Assembly: GCA_012845835.1 (NCBI GenBank)
Contig: JABAKD010000016.1
Location: 23,296,573 to 23,360,572 of the forward strand
From: Undaria pinnatifida
Taxonomy: Eukaryota; Sar; Phaeophyceae; Laminariales; Alariaceae
Direction of reading: 5' to 3'
DNA: 64,000 nt
Under the pieces are notes generated by a model. The model did no database searches and had not been told where the DNA came from. It was given only the letters and a program-made list of their open reading frames with translations. Positions 55,222 to 64,000 of the stretch are shown here, in pieces (within the stretch, counting starts at the first letter, position 1; the number at the start of each line of letters is the position of its first letter). The position numbers and the translations under genes are program-made.

Positions 55222-56062
55222 TCACCCCCTATTAATCACGTCTTAGTCTCCTTGGTTCGTTCTCTAATTATTTATGTCGTTTTTTTTTTTCTTTCTTCCA
55301 TATTACGAGTAGTAGTTCTTTTTTTTTTCCTCTCGGGTTAGTATATTGGTTGGGTTTCCTTCGTGGCATGCGGTGTAGCCGGTGTCAGGTGCGAGTCTTG
55401 AAACGTATGTACCAGTATGGGCCTGGCACGTACGTAGGCTGACTTCCGATTGCTTTTTTATACGAGTATATTAAGAGCGTTTGCGAAAAACAAGTAGTCC
55501 GAGAAGGGTGGGGTGCTTGATGTGATGTCACAGCGTGTTGATGGCAAGCTTTTGCGAGGAGGCAGTTATCGAAAGACGTATGTAGGTGTGAGCAAAATCG
55601 CAGCCTGTTGGTGGCTCGCTTTGGCGACACGGCAGTTATCGAGAGACGTGTGTTGGTGGAAGCAAGGTTTCATCTGCTTTGTTGCTGTGTGTTCGCTTTC
55701 TGAAATTTTCAGCCCCGTTTTGGTATTGCGTACTTGGGCGATGATGGCGGTATGTATGGGCACCACTGCTGCTGCTGCTGTCGTGGGAATCAGCACGTGT
55801 AAACTGATTTTTCCGCCCATGTACATTCAGCTCAGCCGGTGTCCAGTGCACAGGTGATAGCACCATGCCCTCAATGCTCCTTTATACTCCTGCAGTATAT
55901 AGGGTAACTCAAAACCCAATGTGGTTGCTGTCCGCGACGTTTGTTGTATGGCCTCGTCTGCCTTGTTGCAAGTCAATGGCTGGCCAGGGCTGGCTGTTGT
56001 GTTTTTTGTTATTCTTCTCTTAACTTCCTGTTTCCCTTTTTTTCCAAGTTTTTTTCTTCTCC
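55222..56062. other. T-rich and mixed sequence, no recognised gene
   Basis: T runs at 55,270 and 55,320. Two similar ~80-bp passages near 55,550-55,590 and 55,628-55,670 share GGCAGTTATCGA-AGACGT-TGT, a faint tandem duplication. Confidence 0.45.
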
Positions 56063-56065
56063 TTA

Positions 56066-56820
56066 GGCCATTGCTCACACAGCAGTCGGATTTGTCAGTC
56101 GAAAACGGCCTTTTTCGACTGAAGCCCAAATCGGACTTTCTTACACAGTCGAAAAATGGCTTTTTCGACTCGACTTTTTTCGCCTGAATTTTCCGACTGG
56201 ATCTGCCAGTCGAAAAACTCAGTCGAAAAAGTTTTACACCTGTTTTCTTTTTTTACCCGTCGCATCACTCATCCCACCACAACAAACACACACCCACACA
56301 CCCATACCAGGTACCACACAGCAGTATCATACGACAACGCCGACGCTGCCTTGGCTGTCGCTGCTGTTGCTTCTCGCCGCAAGTCATCGTGGCGCACTCC
56401 TAGCTTCGCTCTCCATCAGCATGTACCACACGACAGCAGTAGCGCGCGTTATCGATGCCGTTTTGCCATTAACGGCTACGCCTGCTGTACCTTTGGCGGC
56501 TCTCGGCTGAGTGCAACGCCACGAACGTAGTTTTGGTGGCTTTCGGCTAAGCCCAACGCCACCAACCCGCTTGGACGAAGGTTCGTCACGCGCGAAGCAC
56601 GCGGTTCTCGCGAAGAACGCGCGAACCACAGAGCTGCCGACCGATTTTCGACTGCCATACAGCAGTACTCCCTCACACCAACCACCTCTTGGAAGGGCAC
56701 ACAAATTATAAAATCGACTCGACTGACGATAAGAAGGATGACAAGAATCCAGTCGAAAAAAAAAAACAGTCGAAAAGGGCCGTTTTAGACTGGCGGAGTT
56801 CGACTGTGTAAGAAATGGCC
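56066..56820. mobile_element. Harbinger/Tourist-like 755-bp MITE
   Basis: TTA flanks it at 56,063-56,065 and 56,821-56,823. The ends GGCCATTGCTCACACAG and CTGTGTAAGAAATGGCC are inverted, and the symmetry extends ~55 bp through CAGTC-AAAACGGCC. Several inverted GTCGAAAA words lie at 56,095-56,240 and 56,740-56,780. A 3-bp TTA duplication is typical of PIF/Harbinger elements. The interior holds a duplicated GGCTNTCGGCTNAG-CAACGCCAC unit (56,498-56,570) but no transposase. Confidence 0.75.
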
Positions 56821-56889
56821 TTACCGTTTTCCTCATTTTTTCATGTTTTCCCTTTTTGCTGCCAATAGCCTGGTGTGCTGGCTTGCACC

Positions 56890-57130
56890 CTTTTTTTTTC
56901 CCTCGTGTTTGATGCTGTTCACTTGTGTGCTCATTTCTCGCGTCTCATCTAATATCACCGCACTTCTCTTTCTCTTTCTCCCTCCCGATCGTAGGTGTAG
57001 CTCAGATCTAGGGTCACTGAAAAGGCTCTTCTGCCCCCTCGCCACTACGGTATGCGCCTTCGTTTGTATCGAAAACTTCAGCACTTTCACCCCTCGTCGA
57101 CTCGCGTCGAATTGTCGAATTGCGCCTCCA
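56890..57130 (-). repeat. SINE body, headless copy
   Basis: The minus strand has CGTAGTGGCGAGGGGGCAG, TGACCCTAGATCTGAGC and a T run on the plus strand at 56,891-56,899 as its A tail. It aligns with the body of 36,519-36,750. The tRNA head is not found upstream. Confidence 0.55.
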
Positions 57131-57845
57131 TTCCATGGCCGAATCGCCTTGCACCTGCAATTTGTGTCTCTGTCTCGCAGTTTGTGACGACAGCAGTAGC
57201 AGACTAGTAATAGTTCGTCTCTTAAAGAGGCATCGGTACGGACAATGGTTGTGCTGGAGGTATGTACATGAGTGGGAAGATCAGTTCCCTGTGAAGAGCA
57301 CACACAGCACTCGTATGATACTGCTGCAGATTGGATTGCGCATACTGAAAGAGTAGATGCCATGTTCTTGTACTATGCGACAGGGTCGTATACCGGTACG
57401 ATATACTGCAAGCACCAGCACTATCTGTTGTAGAGGCAGGAGGTATCTATGGAGTGGATACCCCGCCAAGGTTTTAAGAGCAACAAATCCGCGCGTCCCG
57501 CTGACGCTAAAAGCTATGTATTTCCCTCTACAAGAGTAATGTGTACTAGAGGCCTTCTAGCGCTTGTGTTGGCTCGCCTCGACTCGGGGTACCCACTGAA
57601 TTCACGACGACAGCAGTGATATGTATTATGTCGAGAGATAGCACTCGTACTGCTGTGGTGCAGAGAGTGGATGGCCTATACCGATACGTACTCCCACCTG
57701 CAGACAAGGTGCCATGCATAGTGGGAGGGAGGTGCGCAAGTGAGTTGGGTCGCGTTTCCTAGCCCCGCCAAGGTCGCAAAATGGAGGAGGACACCGAGAT
57801 GACCAATTCCGCTAAAAGCGTCGTGGTAATACGCAGCCGAAGAAG
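57131..57845. other. No recognised gene
   Basis: GTACGGACAATGGTTGTGC near 57,236 is a variant of the motif near 17,865 and 29,335. Several CAGCAGT words occur. No supported ORF. Confidence 0.4.
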
Positions 57846-58300
57846 GCGAGCAGGAGGCTAGATCGAGCTAACATACGCAGGCCAGTAGCAGACGCCCACA
57901 GCAGTCGCAAGAGAGGAGCAGCGACAGCAGCGAGGCTGGACACGCGCAAACTCCGAGCAAAACGCGACAAGGAGGGAGGTGTCTCCCACGGGGGACAGGC
58001 GCGGTGTGAGGTGGGAGGGGTGCGTGCTACCGAGGAACGTTTCGGGTTTCGTGCCCATTTAAAAGTTGGAGTTTCTTTCGAGGAGGTGGCGTTTTTCAGG
58101 AGGGGGTTTCTTCCCGTAGCCCAGGTCACAAAGAATTGAGATATGTTCACGTGTAGCGTAGCCGAAGACGATCAGAAACTTAAGGCGACCAGATCAGTGC
58201 AGACACCCGCAGCAGTCGCAAGAGAGCAGCAGCGATAGAAGGGAGGCAGCAGCCGCAGGAGAAGGAGACACTCGCCGCCGCCGGAGACACACGCTGCAAA
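57846..58300 (+). repeat. Direct repeat pair around CAGCAGTCGCAAGAGAG
   Basis: About 57,885-57,960 and 58,195-58,270 share CCGCAGCAGTCGCAAGAGAG-type sequence followed by AGCAGCGA-AG and GAGGC. It is a diverged local duplication about 310 bp apart. Confidence 0.6.
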
Positions 58301-58532
58301 CCACGGGCAGGATCGAATGACAGTTGACAAAGAAGTGAGGAGAGATGTGTAGGCTGTATCTACTCGCGTGACACAGACACACATCAGCGCACGAAGCAGG
58401 CCGCTGTGCATGAGTGCTGTCGGCGGCACGTAAGGCAGCAGTACAGCAGTGTTGCAATAGGAAGGAAGGCCGAGATATGTGGGGTGTAGTCGAGAGAAGG
58501 AGACCTTCAACCTCTCAACAGCAGCAGTGTAG

Positions 58533-58850
58533 TGTTAGGTTGGCACGGCAGCCGAACAGTGGTTGGATGCAAATAGCAGTGTCGGGGGGGGGCACCCCCG
58601 GGCCCTCGTCAGTGTGTGTCACAAAATGACAAAGCAGTGGTAGGCTTGTACGGCAGCCGAACAGTGCTTGGATGCAAATGGCAGTGTCGGGGGGGGGCAC
58701 CCCCGGGCCCTCGTCAGTGTGTGTCACAAAATGACAAAGCTTTGGTAGGTTTGTACGGCAGCCGAACAGTGCTTGGATGCAAATGGCAGTGTCGGGGGGG
58801 GGCGACCCCCCCCCCCGCCCCGGGCCTTATTCAGTGTGCGTTGGAAGGGA
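58533..58850 (+). repeat. ~106-bp minisatellite, three units
   Basis: Each unit has ACGGCAGCCGAACAGTG, TTGGATGCAAAT-GCAGTG and a G8-9 run meeting CACCCCC (a G-run/C-run inverted pair), then GTCAGTGTGTGTCACAAAATG. Units start near 58,533, 58,637 and 58,743. The third has a longer C run. Confidence 0.9.
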
Positions 58851-60065
58851 GCCGACAGTGTGCGTTGGAACTAAAAGTAGTGGATTTTGAAAAGCTTTGT
58901 TCGTTAAAAAAGTCTTGAAAAGAAAAAACTTCACCCTAAGGTGGGATCTTCGGTACTTTTCGAGTATAACGGCAAAGAAGTACTTTAGCAAAGGTACGTT
59001 TCGATCAAATAATGCGGTACTGTTTTTGCTCTCCGTCTCATTGGCCTACAACGCACCGAGCTTGTGCCCGACGCAGCTCCAATCACTAATCACGGAGGAT
59101 CTTCCTTTCCTGGGACGCGCTACCAGCTGCCTGCCGCTTGCTCATTGCAGTATTGTATCGGCACAGCACAGCAACCGCTAAGAGCATACAGACTCGAGAC
59201 TCGATAGATGTAGCTAGAGTATGACGCGGCTGAGTGGTGTTGGGGTGTGCCAGCGAGCCGCTGCTACGATGGTGCGCTCTCGCCCGCTTGGTGTGGAGAA
59301 TGCGTCGGAATGAGTCGGCTACTCGTAGTCGTGCTCTTGCACTTTGCTGGTATCATAGACCGTGACAACAGGGCAGCTCGTGTATCATTTCAATTCCAGC
59401 ACACCGTGGTAGCAGCACCAGCAGCAGCAGCGGCGGCGGCGGCACGGTGTGAGGCCGTCACGGTCTAAGTGTCGGGCACCGGGCGTGCCCAGAGCGGAGC
59501 GCGTCTGCGCGGTGGCGACGTTCGCTGAGCGCACATCAGCAGTAGCACACGACGAGAAGAATGCGAGGCTGGTTCCAAAATTGAAAGCAGCAAAAACAGA
59601 AGCTATTGCTGTTGCCGGCGCTGGTGCTAGTGCTTCTTGCTTTTGTTGCTGAAGCGGATGCTGCTGTTGGCTGCCGGTAGCTGTGCTGCTGCTTGCTGTG
59701 GTGGGATAGCGGCGGCGGTATTGCGGCGAACTTTGTCACCGCCGCCGTTGCTTGGCAGCCGTTGCTAATTGTACCTGGTACACTGTTTTTTGCTGTACTT
59801 TTTTTGTGCTTGTCCTTTTTGTGCCTTGTTGCCGTACATCCCACTTCCCCCATCAAAAGTGGAGGCGTCGCCTGCAGGATTTTGTCTTCTTGCACCGCGA
59901 ACACACCAAAACCATGACGGGAAGGGAACTCACGTTTTTTAGCGGAAGGAAATAATTTTTCCGTACATTTTCTTTCGCCAACACGCTACTGCTTCAGTTA
60001 TGATATATATATATATTATACGTGTACCACTTGTGGTTTGTTTTGCTTTTGCTTGCGGCATTATT
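58851..60065. other. Mixed sequence with triplet tracts, no recognised gene
   Basis: CAG/CGG triplets lie at 59,410-59,442. A GCTGTTGCCGG-GCTGGTGCT-like CTG-rich stretch at 59,600-59,700 resembles the repeats downstream. Short ORFs follow the triplets. Confidence 0.45.
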
Positions 60066-60140
60066 CCACCCCAGCGAAACTGGAGCCTGTCCTGTGACAA
60101 CGGACTTGACTATGCGAGTTAATGTGAGAACAACAACGAT
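60066..60140 (-). repeat. Dispersed repeat matching 29.53 kb
   Basis: The minus strand has GTTGTTGTTCTCACATTAAC, CTCGCATAGTCAAGTCCGT and GTCACAGGACAGGC, matching 29,527-29,580 in order. Confidence 0.7.
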
Positions 60141-60204
60141 AACCCCCTGCAGTCTGCTGGGGTCTATTCACACTCCATAGCAATCAAATATACCGCTAGC
60201 CCAC

Positions 60205-60368
60205 CCCCTCGTCATCACACCCCCTTGGTCGTCTTGCCGAGTCAGTTCGTAATTTGCAACCGACGTCCCGTTATCCCCCCCCCTCGTTATCACCCCCCGT
60301 CGTTATCACACCCCATCGTCATCACACCCCCTCGTTATCACACCCCCATCGTCATCACACACCCCAGC
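60205..60368 (+). repeat. 16-17-bp minisatellite (CGTTATCACACCCC)
   Basis: About six head-to-tail units of CGTTATCACACCCC or CGTCATCACACCCC with variable C runs. Confidence 0.85.
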
Positions 60369-60773
60369 TTGCGGAGCACCTGTGCATGGTGCCTACCACC
60401 GGAGGTACGCTAGATACCACACACACCGAAAAAAGCACCGCGGGTGATGATATTTTTCAATATTATAAGTTACCATTTGTATCACCGGTGTGTGCTTTCT
60501 TCCGTGTTATTTAGGTACGTAACGTGTGTGATTTTTTTTGTGCTTGTTTATGGAGAGGGAATGAGGAAACATCGGAGTATGAGCTGAACGACGCCTTGTG
60601 CTGTATAGGAGTATGGTGTGGTTGTGTGTTGTATTGCCCTCATCTCAAAATTGTGAGAAAAACGAAGTATTGCTGCATGACTAAATGCACACTGCTGCAC
60701 CAGAATATAAAGTCTACACATGGAAGCACCTGGACCTTATTTCATGGGCTACTGCTTTTTGTGCGAGATACAC

Positions 60774-60925
60774 AGCAGTATATCGGATGCCGGTAAATCG
60801 AAATCCCTGCGCAATTGGTATCGCCAGCTGACAATTATCTCCAGCTGTAGCAATATATCGGATGCCGGTAAATCGTAAATCCCGACGCAATTGGTATCGC
60901 CAGCTGACAACTACCTCCAGCTGTA
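60774..60925 (+). repeat. ~76-bp tandem duplication
   Basis: TATATCGGATGCCGGTAAAT through CTCCAGCTGTA occurs twice in a row, with few differences. Confidence 0.85.
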
Positions 60926-61389
60926 ATTGCGGATGTCAATCCGAACGAAATTCCACCCTCTTCATCACATGCACGTGGTGTTCTATAGAGTATGTACCGA
61001 AGTTGGCGCACTCCCGGGAGTGTGGCAACGCGATAGTTATTCCTGATGTACAGCAGTAGGATACCAGGCAATTCATCACTCGGGACACAATTCATTCTAC
61101 CCATCGTGTCGCATGGCGTCGATTCCTACTCCCACCACGCTCTTAATTCATGTACCACGTACCTGGTATGGAGTATGAACCCTTCGGGCTCAAACAGTAG
61201 TGTGGCAGGGCTGCAGTCGTTCTCGTGCCATCCTCGGAGAACGAAATTTCTGTCGTTGAAGGTTGGATGTGGTTCCTTCCATATAACTAGAATTGCCGTG
61301 CGTGGTCTATCGTCACCATGTCAGTTTTTTTCTGCTGTACAAGGACGAGAGTAGCACTCACACTCTCTTTTTGGTGTGATTATTGTTAT
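60926..61389. other. No recognised feature
   Basis: Nothing recognised beyond one GTACAGCAGTAGG word. Confidence 0.4.
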
Positions 61390-61672
61390 TACCGCCGCCG
61401 CTGTTGCTGCTGCTCTTGCTGCTGCTGCGTTGCGTGCTCGTACACATTTTTCGTGTTGCGCTTTTTTTATGGTTTTGGTTTTAGCCGCTTCTGCTGCCAC
61501 GAACACCTTCGCTACCGCCCCCGCCGCTGCTGCTGCTGTTTCGAGCGAAAGTGTGCACTGGCACCTATCGTACCGCTGTTCAGGTACGTTACCATTTTGT
61601 TTTGCTGCTAAATATTTTACCCGTCGCCTTTGCCACCACCCCTACCACCACCTCCATCGCCGCCGCACCGCC

Positions 61673-61741
<69 letters not shown>

Positions 61742-62090
61742 GCTGCTGCCGCTGCTGCCGCTGCTGCTGCTGCGTATGAGCTGGTGCTGCCGCTGCTGCT
61801 GCTGTTGCCGCTGCTGCTGCTGCGTATGAGCTGGTGCTGTGCCGCTGTTATTACGAGCGCAGGCGTGCGCATGCTCGTCAACATTTTGTTTTGGGGCTGA
61901 TTGTTCAGCCGCCGTCGTTACCACCACTGCTATCGCTGCCTCGCCGCGCCGACGACGCCGCCGCCGCCGCTGCTGCTGCTTCCGTTACGAGCGAAGGCAT
62001 GCACTTGATGTATTGCTATGCGCGTTCTCGTCAACGTTTTGCAGTGGGGCTGATTTGTTTAGCTGCCGACGCCACAACTATTATATCTTA
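61390..62090 (+). repeat. CTG/CCG-rich higher-order repeat
   Basis: About four diverged ~130-150-bp units combine a CTG/CCG tract, a TACGAGCGAAGGCGTGCAC-type block, GCTCGTCAACATTTTG and AGCCGCC-tCG-TACCAC. A pure (CTG)20 tract lies at 61,680-61,740. Downstream, CTGCTGCTGCGTATGAGCTG is duplicated at 57-bp spacing (61,770-61,850). Poly-Ala, poly-Leu and poly-Ser ORFs on both strands are products of the tract. Confidence 0.85.
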
Positions 62091-63209
62091 TGAATATTCT
62101 CTATGAATAGCGCCTCGAGAGCGGGAAGTGTAAACAAAATGTAACCGTTAGGGCGTCGGCCACACGAAACGAGGCGGCTTGCTGGGCAGGAGAGTGCTAC
62201 ATTTATGTACTGTCCGAGCTACAACGCAAGGAGTTGCAAAACAAGCGGCAGGATGCTACTCGTACAGCTACGCGTTTACGTTGACAGGCTGATATAAAGA
62301 CGGCACTAAAGAGGGATGCGTATGTTATATTTTGTTGTCTGGTTAGGCACAGTTCACAGGCCGATGGCGGCGCCTGTGGTATCGGTCCGAATTTCCACCG
62401 CCCTGGAACGCCTTATCGGGCTATGTACACGACCACAGGGCGAAATCCTAGACGATCTCGTACAAGTTTTCGGGGATGATACTTGCCGCGAAATTCCCTG
62501 AACTGGCAAGGCAGTTCCTTGATCGTTTCTTCGCAGCCGCTGTGCACGGGAAATCTTCTGTTCCAGCAAGACAAGGCCAAGCCAGCTACCGGTCAGACTC
62601 TCCACGGACGTCCTTGGGTTTCTCCGTGCGTGGTGTGTTGCGTGCTGTGTCGTGTTGATTCTTGAGTAGTGAGCGCCGTTCCTGTGAGAGTGACCCGAAC
62701 GTCTTGGGAGGGGCTGCTATTGACTTATTCCCGCTCAAGCCTTAACGCATTTTTTTGATGAGAACACATTGTGTTCAACGCAACACAGGGGTCGTTTTGG
62801 CATGGGGGCATCATTTGTTTTGTCCCGCAGCAGTAGTATAGCTGGCTATTAAAACTGAGCTCGGTAGCCTTGGCAAGAGATGCATGGAACGCAACATGGG
62901 GCATAAATCATTATAGAGGGGTCCAGGTTGTCACATGAAGCATTCTACTCGTAACCCTCACTGCTAACCTTCTGCTCGACTCCGCGACGAGTTCACCAAA
63001 TTATAAATGAGGTATCAGCACTCTGCACTTCCCCGGTATTCATTCGGAGCCAATGCCCGTTTATACTTTTGACCGCACTTTAAATTAGGGACCTCTTTCA
63101 CAATGCCTAAAGCAGATATTACTTCATTACAAAGGGACTGCCGAAAGATGGGTTGATTTCTCATAGCTGCGAAGAGACCGCAAAAAAACAGCAATGCCTG
63201 CTCGTACAG
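62091..63209. other. No supported gene
   Basis: A 61-codon frame at 62,316-62,501 (STALERLIGLCTRPQGEILD) looks protein-like but is short, has no recognised family and overlaps an opposite-strand frame. Nothing else is seen. Confidence 0.35.
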
Positions 63210-63665
63210 GTGCTGATGATTCTCAGCCGCCTCCGCCACAACCACCGCCGATGTCGCCGCCGCCGCTATGCCGCTGCTGTTGGCACGAGTGAAAGCGTGC
63301 CTCAAGCACTGGCGTGCCTCACGAACTGACGTGCCTCTAAAACTGGCGGTTGTGCATGCCCTCACCCCTTTTTTTTTGTCCTGAGGTTATAACCTGAACC
63401 GCGGCTACCGCCAACATGATCGCCGCCGTGCCATGGCCGCCACTGCTGCTGCTGCTACCTGCTTGTGTTGCGTCCGCTGTGATTATGCTGTTGTTGCTAG
63501 CGAAAGCCGTATTCTACCTAAAACGCTGCTGCGCGCGTGCTTCTGCACTTTTTGTCAGGGTACTTGTGTTTCAGCCGCCACTACCACCATCGCTATCGCC
63601 GCCGCGCCGCCCCCGCTACTGCTGCTGCGGCTGCTGCTGCTGCTGCTACAAAGCATGCGTATTCG
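63210..63665 (+). repeat. Further units of the CTG/CCG higher-order repeat
   Basis: AGCCGCCTCCGCCACAACCA with GCACGAGTGAAAGCGTGCCT at 63,220-63,305, and CAGCCGCCACTACCACCATC with CTG runs at 63,570-63,655, match the unit parts of 61.4-62.1 kb. Confidence 0.65.
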
Positions 63666-64000
63666 TAGAGCCTGTCTTGTACCGTCGGTCTAGATTATGG
63701 CGACGGGACATCTACAAGAACTACCGTGCATCATCCACCAACCCACGCAAGATGAGTACAGTTACAAATGTGCTGGTTCACGAGTTGCTAGCAACGGCTA
63801 GATTATCCTAGTATGGTGTACAAGGGCTCCGCTCCGCACGCCACCCGCAACGCCCGCGCAGGGAAGAATACAACTAAATGTGAAGGGGGCAGAAAGAAGA
63901 GGCCAATGATTTGGTGCAACTAGCGATGATAATGCCAAGAGCTACAGGTGCAGTGCTGATTGCACTGTGCTTTGCTGTGTGCTTCTTGGCGATGTCACGT
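63666..64000. other. No recognised feature
   Basis: The window ends in mixed sequence without a supported gene. Confidence 0.4.

Noticed and set aside
61376..61927. Poly-Ala, poly-Leu and poly-Ser ORFs on both strands
   Set aside because: Any frame through a CTG tract stays open. All frames are open at once and no flanking domain exists.

Overview
This window looks like repeat-rich eukaryotic chromosomal DNA. Coding capacity is low, introns are long with GT-AG borders, triplet and poly-C/poly-G tracts are common, and layers of dead transposons are nested in one another. There is no bacterial-style operon, rRNA gene, CRISPR array or clear phage gene. The Copia pol types, a Mutator-like gene with several introns, and the abundant CAG/CTG tracts suggest an alga or other stramenopile-like protist, possibly a brown alga. 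That assignment is an inference and was not tested.

Layout. (1) 1-3.9 kb: decayed sequence with old repeat pairs. (2) 3.9-14.6 kb: a minus-strand Ty1/Copia retrotransposon with both LTRs, a polypurine tract and a decayed gag-protease-integrase-RT-RNase H order. A 3.57-kb element (8,285-11,851) splits its protease active site, with a 4-bp target duplication, and itself carries a MITE. (3) 14.6-18.3 kb: no recognisable gene, one tiny inverted-repeat element. (4) 18.3-24.5 kb: a plus-strand second Copia, with frameshifts and stops, hit twice by a ~0.35-0.43-kb retroposon, one copy ending in A(23) between 8-bp duplications. (5) 24.85-34.4 kb: a composite repeat built of modules carrying a TATAGTTTCCGCGCACA box, long C (or G) runs and a ~215-bp terminal module, with >1-kb inverted arms. 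A tRNA-headed SINE is embedded.

(6) 34.6-46.7 kb holds the only gene that looks intact: a Mutator-like (MULE) transposase-type protein. I assembled it from eight exons whose phases all close, giving about 648 residues. It has an N-terminal Cys/His finger, a D-D-E core, a SWIM zinc finger and a basic tail. Its introns carry SINE-like repeats, a tandem repeat and a foldback element with a 9-10-bp target duplication. (7) 46.7-52.6 kb: a ~210-bp tandem satellite interrupted by a 2.9-kb TIR element that holds a GGCGGTA-type array and a broken PIF1-like helicase. (8) 52.6-59.3 kb: small MITEs including a Harbinger/Tourist-like 755-bp element, minisatellites and a few unrecognised ORFs. (9) 59.4-63.7 kb: CTG/CCG-rich higher-order repeats.

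The retrotransposon genes cannot work together now, because every one is frameshifted or carries a lost catalytic or zinc-binding residue. The MULE-like gene stands out as conserved in a decayed neighbourhood, so it is either a young autonomous element or a host-adopted gene.
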